Shown here piece after piece: positions 1-6,476 of a stretch of 8,769 nt of DNA (positions are counted from its first letter, which is position 1; each line of letters begins with the position of its first letter). The stretch is from an uncultured Porphyromonadaceae bacterium (GTDB taxonomy: Bacteria > Bacteroidota > Bacteroidia > Bacteroidales > Muribaculaceae): NCBI GenBank assembly GCA_900548875.1, contig URMA01000107.1, positions 1 through 8,769 of the forward strand. Reading direction: 5' to 3'. The position numbers were made by a program, and so were the translations under genes. The notes under the pieces are model-generated. The model was not told where the DNA came from. It worked only from the letters and a program-made list of their open reading frames with translations, and made no database searches.

Positions 1-849
1 TTTAACGGGTTCCGGCCTATGGATTTGAGAAGTATTGACCTGAGCGGCAAGCCTCTCCCGATAGTGGAGCTTTTGCCAGGTATGGGGAAGTTTCGAAATC
101 ATCAGGTTACGGGCCACTCCCAGTTCGGAAGCCTTGTATTTGGCATTTCCTTTGAGGATCGCATATCCACGGAGAACATCTTTCTTGTCTTTCCGTTCAT
201 ATACGGAATAGCCTCTCCGGGCAAGTGCCTTCGTGTATTCTTCCCATGACCACGATGGCATGGTTCTCAATACCTCCATACACTCTCTGCTTACTTCCGG
301 AATGTTGCGACTTCGGATTTCTTCCGCAGTCTTCCAGCCACGTTTCACTGCAACTCGCTCGGCTGCACGTTGTGCCCGAAGATGAATGTTATGGTCATTG
401 TTGATGTTCCCGTTTTCATCAAAGCGGCAAATTGCGGCGTGTAGATGGGGAACTTTCCCTTTGGATTCCATGTGCAGGTAAACCGTATATTTGCTGTTGG
501 CCAGATTGGTCGGGCAGGAACGGACTTTCCCGTCCTTGCCGGTAATCGTTTGTTTGTCGAACTCTTCGGCGAATTCGTGCCAGAGCTTTTGCCAGTCCTC
601 AATGTCATAGAAACTGGTATGCTCAGGCGATGGACTCAACTCTATTCTGATAATGGAATTCTTTATCGGCCGATGTTGGGAAAGGGTCAACTGCATGGAG
701 TTCCATATTCCCATAGCGTCCAGTTCCGGAGGCAACAGATTGTCCAATACCCGATATATTTTTTCCGGATGCTTCTTGTGTTTTGATTCGCCAGTAATAT
801 AACGAAGGTCATTGATGCCGTAAGATATGGCTTTGGCTTTTGCAATCAT
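1..849 (-). CDS. MOBP-type relaxase / mobilization nuclease, 3' end outside the window
   Basis: Relaxases nick one strand at oriT, stay covalently bound through a tyrosine and lead the strand into the recipient. This frame is open from the ATG at 849 to the left edge without a stop, giving 283 residues, so only the N-terminal nuclease part is seen. It opens MIAKAKAISYGINDLRY, like Bacteroides MobB-type relaxases; Y10 or Y17 are candidates for the nucleophile. The metal-binding histidine motif is PHLHAAICRFDENG (H135, H137) with further histidines at H153 and H156. The start overlaps the mobC stop as ATGA, so translation is probably coupled. GC content looks lower than in mobC. The relaxase family call is firm; the MOBP subclass is inferred from the HxH/DENG motif. 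No C-terminal domain can be assessed. Confidence 0.88.
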   Translation of the reverse strand, partial: MIAKAKAISYGINDLRYITGESKHKKHPEKIYRVLDNLLPPELDAMGIWNSMQLTLSQHRPIKNSIIRIELSPSPEHTSFYDIEDWQKLWHEFAEEFDKQTITGKDGKVRSCPTNLANSKYTVYLHMESKGKVPHLHAAICRFDENGNINNDHNIHLRAQRAAERVAVKRGWKTAEEIRSRNIPEVSRECMEVLRTMPSWSWEEYTKALARRGYSVYERKDKKDVLRGYAILKGNAKYKASELGVARNLMISKLPHTWQKLHYRERLAAQVNTSQIHRPEPVK

Positions 850-1277
850 TTTTCTTCTTCGGGTTTGGGGGTTGACGGGACTCGGTTCTGCTCACGGATG
901 GCCGTCAGGAAGTCGCTGACCGCCTCGGCGACGGGCCGGAGCTTATGGAACCAGCCGGCCATGAAGGGGATCTGGTTGAACAGGGTGAACCGTTGGCTTG
1001 TGGACATTCCTTGAAGCACCGAGGTGTACCTGATCAGATCGGAGCGACAACCGTCAAGTTCCTGCAGCAGGGCTGCCTCCTCACGGGTGAGCCTTGCCCG
1101 GGGTGTGTAGCCGTATGCCCGGGCCAGCAGATAGTTGCTCACGGTCATGCCGCACTGTTGGGCCCGCGCCTGAATCTCTTCTTTCTGTTGGGGCGTTACC
1201 TTGGCCCCGATGAATACCGTTCTCTTCGCGTTGGAAGCATTGTTTTGTTCTATCGTTTCGTGTTCCATGAAAGTCAT
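846..1277 (-). CDS. mobC: MobC-like relaxosome accessory protein (ribbon-helix-helix type)
   Basis: This 143-residue protein has the usual size and layout of MobC-family relaxosome proteins, which bind near oriT and help open the nick region for the relaxase. Residues 18-57 hold the recognisable core: a beta strand (KRTVFIGAKVT), then PQQKEEIQARAQQCGMTVSNYLLARA, the helix-turn-helix pair typical of the family. The rest is helical and ends in an acidic tail (PKPEEEK). The stop TGA overlaps the ATG of the relaxase by ATGA, so the two form one operon. The first ATG is used here; a second at codon 4 (1268) is equally possible. Upstream lies the repeat-rich gap that probably holds oriT. The family assignment is inferred from the sequence pattern. 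Confidence 0.85.
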   Translation of the reverse strand: MTFMEHETIEQNNASNAKRTVFIGAKVTPQQKEEIQARAQQCGMTVSNYLLARAYGYTPRARLTREEAALLQELDGCRSDLIRYTSVLQGMSTSQRFTLFNQIPFMAGWFHKLRPVAEAVSDFLTAIREQNRVPSTPKPEEEK

Positions 1278-1584
1278 CTGTTATAATGGATGAAAAGGTG
1301 CGAGCCTGCGAGCAGCGTACCGGCAACAAACGGAAGCCGGCAGGAGCGCCAATGTACAACCGCAACGGAGTGAGGTTATACCTTGGCATATCTCGCAACA
1401 CTTCGTGTCGGGCTTTGGACAGCGCCCCGCACCGGATATACAAGGGTGATTGGCAACTGTATCGGCAGCGGAGGCGGGCGCCTTTCCGATTCCCTGAAAC
1501 AGAGGGAGCAGGTAAACAGTCCCTGCGCGCCGGCAGTTCTGCTTTATTCAATATATACACCCCGGCAATAAAGTAAAGTCGGAA
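1278..1584. other. Gene-free, repeat-rich stretch; candidate oriT region
   Basis: These 307 bases lie between the RepA-like gene and mobC, the usual place for oriT in such elements. Dyads seen are ACAC-TTC-GTGT at 1398-1408, TCCCT/AGGGA at 1491-1507 and CTGC/GCAG at 1523-1536. A mirrored arrangement is also visible: TCCCTG-AAACAG at 1491-1502 is answered by AAACAG-TCCCTG at 1514-1525. No nic consensus known to me can be placed with confidence. Plus-strand open frames here (up to 96 residues) show no family resemblance and probably reflect GC-rich non-coding DNA. The promoter of mobC should also lie here; CACCTTTT near 1296-1303 is only a weak -7 match. Confidence 0.4.
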
Positions 1585-2655
1585 TCAAATCCGGAGGTCG
1601 GGGTTGAGCCGGTAGACGTTATCTTCCCGTATGACCATCTGCTGCTCTCGGAGGAAAGCTGCAACCTTGGTTGCATGGTTGCCACCGAACTTTACGCCCT
1701 GCAGCTCATAGCCCTCTTTTAGCCGTTCTTGGTACTCGCGGTAGCTGCCGATGCTGCCCTCCGCAAAAACGGCATCTAACGCCGCGCGGTGTACATCCTC
1801 GGGAATGTCGCGTGCCGGGTCGAAAGGTCCCTTGACCGGACGCCCCGCGCCCCGCTTTCGCAGCTGGTAGGGTTCCGCCAGCTCGGGCAGCGTCTCGCTG
1901 TTGATACGGAAAGCGAAGGGCTCGAACTCGCGGTCGCGGATATGGATTGCCTCCACCACGCTGATCGACCGCTCCTCCTTGTCCACTTCAATCTGCATGA
2001 CGGTCTCGGCCTTGTTGTTGAGTTCCGTGCCGATGTGGCCGCGTGCGTTTTCATCATTCTTGTTCTGGTGCAGGATGGTGTGGATGTGGATTTGCCGGTC
2101 GTCGGTCCACTGCATGAACCGGGAGATGATGTCGGTCGCCTCCTTGGGCGAGTTGATATCGTAGAGCAGGTCGCGGATGCCATCTATAATCACCAGACCG
2201 AGGTGGGGAATGGTGCCGATGGCATGGTCGACAATGGCCAGCCGCATGTCGGGCGGAAATTTGCGCAGCGTCAGCATCACCAGGTTGTCGGGATCCCGCT
2301 CCTCGGGCAGTCCCGCCAGCCGCAGGATGCGTCTCAGTACCTGCTGGCAGTGGGGACGTCCCTGTTCGGTATCGATGTAGAGGATGCCCCGCTTCTCTTC
2401 GGGAAAGGAGGCGCGGTAGTGCAGCACCGAGCCATTCGTCAGGGCTGCCGCGGTGAGGGCCGCGACGTTGAAGGTCTTCTTGCTCTTGGCCTTCCCGATC
2501 GAGGCGCTGAAGTTGCCCAGTGTCCCGATCACGGAGCCGTCCACCCACAGCACGGCGGGCGACTGCTCGCAGGCGTCCGCTGCCCGCACGGCCGACTCCT
2601 CGATGCAGAGGGTCAATTCCTCCGGTGTTGGCGTATGGTTGTCTGTCGTTTCCAT
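1585..2655 (-). CDS. RepA-like RecA-fold ATPase (AAA_25 type)
   Basis: A 356-residue ATPase of the RepA/AAA_25 type, common in Bacteroidales mobilizable elements and related to hexameric replicative helicases such as RSF1010 RepA. The P-loop is GKAKSKKT (residues 54-61), in which the usual glycine before the lysine is itself a lysine; this KKT form is typical of the Bacteroidetes versions. Walker B is LVIIDG (154-159), followed by RDLLYD. A conserved HTILHQNKNDENARGHIGTE stretch (192-211) fits the sensor and loop region. The C-terminal third (about 290-350) resembles a small winged-helix domain. The ATG is only 3 bases after the stop of the excisionase-like gene, so they are co-transcribed. 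No replication origin is seen, so a role in replicating the excised circle is inference. Confidence 0.82.
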   Translation of the reverse strand: METTDNHTPTPEELTLCIEESAVRAADACEQSPAVLWVDGSVIGTLGNFSASIGKAKSKKTFNVAALTAAALTNGSVLHYRASFPEEKRGILYIDTEQGRPHCQQVLRRILRLAGLPEERDPDNLVMLTLRKFPPDMRLAIVDHAIGTIPHLGLVIIDGIRDLLYDINSPKEATDIISRFMQWTDDRQIHIHTILHQNKNDENARGHIGTELNNKAETVMQIEVDKEERSISVVEAIHIRDREFEPFAFRINSETLPELAEPYQLRKRGAGRPVKGPFDPARDIPEDVHRAALDAVFAEGSIGSYREYQERLKEGYELQGVKFGGNHATKVAAFLREQQMVIREDNVYRLNPDLRI

Positions 2656-2658
2656 CGC

Positions 2659-3033
2659 CTACCAGTTTTTAGGATCGGGTTTGCGGCGGTGTGAGGCGAT
2701 CAGGGCCTCGTTCTCCTCCTCGAAACTTTGCGCGGGCGGGGTTTTGCGGGACGATTCCAGCCACTTGTCCAGCTCGTCCCGATAGATGTAGAGGTGCTTG
2801 CCCTGTTTGATGACGGGGATGTTGTCCTTCTTGACCTTGTAGTAGAAGGTTGAAAGGGGCATCCGGAGGTATTCGCACGCCTCCTGCACCGTCATCGGGA
2901 CATGCGTGTTCTCCTGGGGCGCGTTCTGACGCGAGATGTTCTCCGAGAGCAGGCTCTCCATACTTGCGATACGGTCGCACAGCTCGCCGACCACCGTTGG
3001 CAGGTCGTTGAATGTAAGTTGGTCCTTTGCCAT
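2659..3033 (-). CDS. Excisionase-like helix-turn-helix (HTH_17) protein
   Basis: A 124-residue DNA-binding protein. Residues 46-95 form a MerR/excisionase-type HTH: MTVQEACEYLRMPLSTFYYK (recognition helix) followed by the wing PVIKQGKHLYIYRDELDKWL. Proteins of this type act as recombination directionality factors or as regulators of int and mob genes. The N-terminal 45 residues are probably a short helical oligomerization region. An ATG at 3069 would add 12 residues, but it falls inside the proposed -7 box (3067-3074); the ATG at 3033 leaves a leader of about 27 bases and is preferred. It is the first gene of the cluster that continues into the RepA-like ATPase. Whether it is an excisionase or a repressor cannot be read from the sequence. 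Confidence 0.82.
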   Translation of the reverse strand: MAKDQLTFNDLPTVVGELCDRIASMESLLSENISRQNAPQENTHVPMTVQEACEYLRMPLSTFYYKVKKDNIPVIKQGKHLYIYRDELDKWLESSRKTPPAQSFEEENEALIASHRRKPDPKNW

Positions 3034-3065
3034 GTCTTCATTGTTTTTATAAGGTTCAACATGGT

Positions 3066-3123
3066 GCAAACCAACGGAATGAATTCACGCAGACCAACGC
3101 TGACGGGAATCATTTTTTCATCA
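3066..3123 (-). promoter_or_regulatory. Promoter block upstream of the excisionase-like gene, copy A
   Basis: Read on the minus strand this gives -33 TTG (3097-3095), a 20-base spacer and -7 TTGGTTTG (3074-3067), one base from the Bacteroides consensus TAnnTTTG. The predicted transcript start is near 3060, about 27 bases before the ATG at 3033. The block is about 70 percent identical to the one in front of the integrase gene (5288-5345), with the same spacing. Confidence 0.5.
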
Positions 3124-3131
3124 GCAAGGAT

Positions 3132-3968
3132 TCATTTTTTCCGATGGACGCCGATCAGCTCCAGATGGAAGCGGAAATCGCCCTCGTCGGGGATGTCGAT
3201 TGGAATATGGCTCGGGACTGCGACACGCAGATTGCGTTGCAGGTATTCGACGGTGGCGTTGTTGAGTTCGTGGGGAAACGACAACTTGATGAATCGGGCC
3301 CGCTCTTCGAGCGAGAGGTGGAGCCGTTCGCCGATGTTCCATGCCAGGTGGCGCAGTTCCGGCGACCGCAACGGGTGTTCCGGGTTGGAGCGCAGCGGCA
3401 GGCAGGAGTCCGTCCGGCCGCAGGCCATCTGCTCGATGTTGGTGAGGAGGGTGTCGAGGGCCTTCTGCGACAGGAAGGGCGCGGTTGCGACGGTCACATA
3501 TTCGCGGATGGCCTCCATAAGTTCGGCGTGGCGTCGGGCCTCCTGCTGTTTCATCTCCTCCAGCAACTGGTTGTATCTTTCCATATAGGGATCGCGGTGC
3601 GGCCCGGCGGTGATTCCCGTTTCGTCCCTGGTGGCCTCCTTGACGGTCTCGATTCCTATTGTCTCAGCGTGGTTCTCGGCCTGCTCGGTGACAGCAGCCC
3701 GGGTGCGTTCTGTTTTGTCAGCCTTCAACTTTTGCCGATTGGCGGAAGGGGAGAGCGAGTATTTTATAAGCCAACGGTAGATGTACCGTTGCAACACACC
3801 GCACAAAACGATTGATACCACAAGTATGATGATGACGGGCGTTGCCACGGGCGTGATGTTGATGTCGTGGCATAGGTAAAGGTAGTTGTCGACAACGGTA
3901 AAGAGGACCGCCGCGAGGGTTAGAACCAGACTTATTCTTTTAGCCCGTTTTTGGAGTGTATTAGCCAT
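3132..3968 (-). CDS. Two-helix membrane protein with coiled coil, unknown function
   Basis: I do not recognise a named family in this 278-residue protein. The N-terminus is basic (MANTLQKRAKR), then come two hydrophobic segments at about 12-33 and 41-60 joined by a short loop (DINITP), followed by the basic RYIYRWLIKY, which suggests a helical hairpin with both ends in the cytoplasm. Residues 72-125 are polar and probably disordered, 128-157 look like a short coiled coil (RYNQLLEEMKQQEARRHAEL), and 165-270 form a soluble domain with alternating helices. It sits alone between a strong terminator upstream and the promoter block of the excisionase-like gene downstream. A place at the inner membrane, perhaps linking the relaxosome to a helper coupling protein, is only a guess from context. 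Confidence 0.7.
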   Translation of the reverse strand: MANTLQKRAKRISLVLTLAAVLFTVVDNYLYLCHDINITPVATPVIIILVVSIVLCGVLQRYIYRWLIKYSLSPSANRQKLKADKTERTRAAVTEQAENHAETIGIETVKEATRDETGITAGPHRDPYMERYNQLLEEMKQQEARRHAELMEAIREYVTVATAPFLSQKALDTLLTNIEQMACGRTDSCLPLRSNPEHPLRSPELRHLAWNIGERLHLSLEERARFIKLSFPHELNNATVEYLQRNLRVAVPSHIPIDIPDEGDFRFHLELIGVHRKK

Positions 3969-4029
3969 ATCCGCAACTGTTTGTAATGGTTACGGAGGTG
4001 AAGTTATAATCGTAATTCCGAATAGTCAC

Positions 4030-4078
4030 AAAAAAAAGAGTGATAGTTGCAGCTGTCACGCTAACTATCACTCTTTTT
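4030..4078 (-). terminator. Strong, probably bidirectional intrinsic terminator after the integrase gene
   Basis: A perfect 16-base-pair stem (4033-4048 with 4063-4078, core GAGTGATAGTT / AACTATCACTC) encloses a 14-base loop. On the minus strand the stem is followed by eight T (complement of 4030-4037); the plus strand also ends in T5. It lies about 60 bases past the end of the full integrase frame and isolates the membrane-protein gene from int transcription. Confidence 0.85.
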
Positions 4079-4136
4079 GTGCGATTTTCAAACAAAAATC
4101 GTACTTTATTCGTCAAACCAGGCCGGAAACCGCCCG

Positions 4137-4346
4137 TCACTTCTTCCGCATCAAGGTGATTTTTTTGCTGGCTTCCCGTTTGTTGGCATCCACTACCTTG
4201 ATATACCGCTGGGTGGTCGTAATACTTTTGTGCGCCATGATGCTCTGGATGGTGCGGATGTCTGTCCCGGCCGCCGCCTGCAGCGTCGCGAAGGTTCTGC
4301 GATAGGAGTGGAAGGAGATGTTCTTGGTGATCCCCGCCGAGCGGAT
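4137..4346 (-). pseudogene. Severed catalytic end of the tyrosine integrase
   Basis: Directly after the TGA at 4349-4347 the same frame stays open for 69 codons to a TGA at 4139-4137. It encodes the missing end of the recombinase: FHSYRRTFAT holds the catalytic H315 and R318 (numbered as in an unbroken 371-residue protein), and MAHKSITTTQRYIKV holds H341 and the nucleophile Y350. The tail is lysine-rich (ASKKITLMRKK). No separate start codon precedes the active-site motifs, so this part is unlikely to be made on its own. All motifs are intact, which points to a recent break. Confidence 0.85.
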
Positions 4347-5252
4347 TCACTCCTTCATGTAGGTCTGGGTCCAGCAGCGCTGCAACCCCTTGAAGACCAT
4401 TCCCCGCTTGTCGGGGTTGTAGCCGATCAGGTCCAGCGCCTCCTCGCTGATGGGGATGATGTCCTCGGCACGGTTCTTCTGGGTGACGATGTGCACGCAC
4501 TTGCCGCCGGCCGAGTAGTCCACGATGTCCTCCCAACAGAGGGCGAGGATGTCGCTGATACGCAGGCTGGTCATGCAGGAGAAGAGCGATGCCGTCTTCA
4601 GCACGGGCTTCTTGCAAGGCGTTTCGGCCAGTTTGTAGAGCTCTTCCACTGAAAGATAATCCTTGACCACATCCTCCGTTTCAATCTTGTCCAGGAAATC
4701 ATTGACATTGGTCTTTATCAGTCCGTTACGGTAGAGGATTTTCAGAAGTCCCCTGAATGTAGACCAATATCCCGATGCGGAGTTGCGCGTGATGCGTCCC
4801 TTGCGCTTGAGTTTGTTGGCCGTCAGCAGGTATTCGCGGAACTTGTTGCAGAGGTCGATGTCGATCTCCTCGAAGGTGCACTTGCCGTGTACGAAGTTGC
4901 GGAAATGGAGGTAGACGAACTCCCATTTGGGGTCATGTTTACGGAGTTGACTGCGGAAATACTCCAGGAAGTCGGCCTTGAGCTTGTACTTGTCGAAGAA
5001 GTCGTAGCGCTCGTTGACCACCGACTCGAAGCGGCGGCAGCGGATCGCCTCGGCCTTCTCGGTCATCACCTCGTTGAAGTTCTGCTCCCGCTTGTTCTTC
5101 GGGTCGGCATAGAGGTAGATGCCCAGCGTTTCGTGGCGGATTACCCTCATGGTCTCCTTGTCCCGGTAACCGGGATAATAATCCAGGTAGAAAGACAACA
5201 TCCGTCCCTTGAGCGGGCGGGTTCTCAGTGTTACAGTTTTACATTCGTGCAT
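4347..5252 (-). CDS. int: Tyrosine site-specific integrase, truncated by an in-frame TGA
   Basis: Tyrosine integrases of this type insert and excise mobilizable elements at att sites. The reading frame gives 301 residues. Residues 5-75 are an Arm DNA-binding domain of the Bacteroidetes type (TVTLRTRPLKGRMLSFYLDYYPGY, then HETLGIYLY). Residues about 85-190 are the SAM-like core-binding domain. The catalytic domain begins at about 197 with R231 in TSLRISDILAL and K259 in TQKN. Codon 302 is TGA and the frame then continues with the remaining active site, so the product as read lacks H315, R318, H341 and Y350 and cannot recombine. A tryptophan codon TGG is the likely ancestor (MKE-W-IRSAG). It may still bind arm and core sites. 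It has its own promoter block in the 116 bases after the four-HTH gene. Sequencing error is possible. Confidence 0.85.
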   Translation of the reverse strand: MHECKTVTLRTRPLKGRMLSFYLDYYPGYRDKETMRVIRHETLGIYLYADPKNKREQNFNEVMTEKAEAIRCRRFESVVNERYDFFDKYKLKADFLEYFRSQLRKHDPKWEFVYLHFRNFVHGKCTFEEIDIDLCNKFREYLLTANKLKRKGRITRNSASGYWSTFRGLLKILYRNGLIKTNVNDFLDKIETEDVVKDYLSVEELYKLAETPCKKPVLKTASLFSCMTSLRISDILALCWEDIVDYSAGGKCVHIVTQKNRAEDIIPISEEALDLIGYNPDKRGMVFKGLQRCWTQTYMKE

Positions 5253-5287
5253 AACATAAAAATTTTATGGTTAATACTGATTTTACG

Positions 5288-5345
5288 GCAAATGTTGGGA
5301 ATGAGAACATGCAGACCAGCGTCAGCGGCAAATCATTTTGCATCA
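5288..5345 (-). promoter_or_regulatory. Promoter block upstream of the integrase, copy B
   Basis: On the minus strand -33 CTG (5319-5317), a 20-base spacer and -7 AACATTTG (5296-5289), one base from TAnnTTTG. The predicted start site near 5282 leaves about 30 bases before the int ATG at 5252. The shared elements with copy A (3066-3123) are GCAAA, GGAATGA, GCAGACCA, CGG, AATCATTT and CATCA as read on the plus strand, so conservation extends upstream of the -33 position, as an operator would. Confidence 0.5.
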
Positions 5346-5368
5346 TTTCCCGCGGACTGGAATCGGGG

Positions 5369-6247
5369 CTACTTTTTGACCCCCATCACGCGGTCGAACT
5401 CCACTTTCAGGAAACGGACGAAGCGCCCGTTCTTCTCGCGGGGGATCTGGTGGAACTGCAGCACGCCGTACACCGCGTCGCGCGAGAGGTTGAACCGCTC
5501 CATCGCCTCCTTGACGGTGTAGTATTCGGCCTTGCTCTCCTCTGCGCTGCTCTTCGAGAGGTCGAAGTGCAGCTTCGAGTAGTAGATTTGACCGTGCTCC
5601 TTCTTTGAGGGGATGTTGTTGCGGTAGACGTGCGAGCGGATAGCGATACGGGTCATGCCGTACTTCTCCTGAATCTCTTCGGGCGTGTACCATTCCGTCA
5701 GGTCGGAATCCACCTCATATTTGGCGAAGGCGGCGTCGATATGCTTCTTGCTGTAATAGTTGAACTGGCGGATGCGCACCTTCGGCACCTTGTGTTGTCG
5801 GGTGTAGGTCCATACCCATTTGGCGTTGACCTTGTACTTTTGGGCAATCTCCTCGGCGGTATAGTATTCCGTTATCTTGAAGTCCTCCTTCGGGACCATC
5901 CGTTCATAGGGCTTGCTTTTGAGCATGAGCTCGATGTCGGCCCGTCGTATCAACGACATCTTCCCGCTGAGCCGCGATGCGCGGAGCTTCTCCTCCTTGA
6001 CCAGTTTGTAGATGTACTGGCGGCTTACACCCATCAGCCGTGCAGCCTGCGAAAAGGTGAAGTATTCCTGCTTCTCCAGCGACGAGCGCAGTTCCAGCAT
6101 CTCCTGCATGTGGCGCAGCTCCATCTTCCGCTCCATCATGCGGTGTTTGTAACCCCGTTTCGAGCATTGCGGGCTGCAATAACAGGTCGTCGTTTTCTTG
6201 GCGATGAAGGGCTTCCCGCACCATTGACAAATCCTTTTTACCTCCAT
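5369..6247 (-). CDS. Zinc-finger protein with four tandem excisionase-type HTH units
   Basis: A 292-residue DNA-binding protein. Cysteines C7, C10, C22 or C24, and C28 (CQWCGKPF...CYCSPQC) form a probable zinc finger like those that begin some transposon regulators. A basic helical linker follows (about 30-58). Then come four HTH_17-like units, each opening with a Y/F-aromatic plus T and ending in a wing: 62-111 (YFTFSQAARLMGVSRQYIYK), 128-175 (YYTAEEIAQKYKVNAKWVW), 186-232 (WYTPEEIQEKYGMTRIAIRS) and 241-289 (YYTVKEAMERFNLSRDAVYG). Such proteins are regularly found beside tyrosine integrases in Bacteroidales islands. A role in excision, integration or control of int is likely but not proven. 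It would bind repeated or extended DNA sites. It is transcribed toward int, 116 bases upstream of it. Confidence 0.82.
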   Translation of the reverse strand: MEVKRICQWCGKPFIAKKTTTCYCSPQCSKRGYKHRMMERKMELRHMQEMLELRSSLEKQEYFTFSQAARLMGVSRQYIYKLVKEEKLRASRLSGKMSLIRRADIELMLKSKPYERMVPKEDFKITEYYTAEEIAQKYKVNAKWVWTYTRQHKVPKVRIRQFNYYSKKHIDAAFAKYEVDSDLTEWYTPEEIQEKYGMTRIAIRSHVYRNNIPSKKEHGQIYYSKLHFDLSKSSAEESKAEYYTVKEAMERFNLSRDAVYGVLQFHQIPREKNGRFVRFLKVEFDRVMGVKK

Positions 6248-6406
6248 ATTTTCTCTCTATTTTCCATCGTTTTTCATAAATCCTAATTTCCCCAACTGTC
6301 CACACATGTAAACCACTGTCAATACACGTCAACTACTGCGTCGGTGTGATATTTCGGCTTGCGTGGAATTTGCTCCGCGGTAGAAATATGGTAGGAAAAT
6401 ATGGAG
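6242..6406. repeat. 12-base perfect inverted repeat flanking the promoter region of the four-HTH gene
   Basis: CTCCATATTTTC at 6242-6253 recurs as its exact reverse complement at 6395-6406, with 141 bases between. The left copy contains the start codon of the four-HTH gene (6247-6245). Size and spacing resemble the invertible promoters of Bacteroidales, but no invertase gene is in view and only one orientation is seen. Confidence 0.45.
6293..6340 (-). promoter_or_regulatory. Repeat-bearing promoter/operator region of the four-HTH gene
   Basis: ACTGTC starts at 6295 and again at 6315, and a weaker ACTGCG at 6335, a strict 20-base period. The first two 20-mers (ACTGTCCACACATGTAAACC and ACTGTCAATACACGTCAACT) share about 14 positions. 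On the minus strand a TTG (6322-6320), a 19-base spacer and GACAGTTG (6300-6293) form a weak -33/-7 pair, so the repeats lie on both promoter elements. An autorepressor site or integrase arm-type sites are both possible. Confidence 0.4.
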
Positions 6407-6446
6407 AAAATCCGTGATCTCCAAACGGCAACTGGAAAGCACGTAA

Positions 6447-6476
6447 AAACAAAAGTCGCTGATATACAGCGACTTT
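6447..6476 (-). terminator. Hairpin terminator at the composition break
   Basis: AAAGTCGCTG (6452-6461), a five-base loop ATATA, and CAGCGACTTT (6467-6476) form a perfect 10-base-pair stem. On the minus strand it is followed by TTTTGTTTTTAC, a good T tract, so it would stop transcription entering from the AT-rich side. No gene ends just upstream of it, so it may be what remains of a flanking gene's end. Confidence 0.65.

Noticed and set aside
1286..1576. Plus-strand frame of 96 codons between the RepA-like gene and mobC
   Set aside because: Composition is arginine-rich and low in pattern, no family resemblance, and it covers the dyads of the likely oriT. Opposite to all neighbouring genes.
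1789..2694. Plus-strand frame of 301 codons
   Set aside because: It is antisense to the clearly coding RepA-like ATPase; long antisense frames are expected in GC-rich codon-biased genes.
3027..3815. Plus-strand frame of 262 codons
   Set aside because: Antisense to the membrane-protein gene, with no recognisable domain.
4347..4349. TGA read as an amino acid (recoding or alternative code)
   Set aside because: Other genes in the window end cleanly at TGA, and no SECIS-like or suppressor context is seen; a nonsense mutation or sequencing error is simpler.
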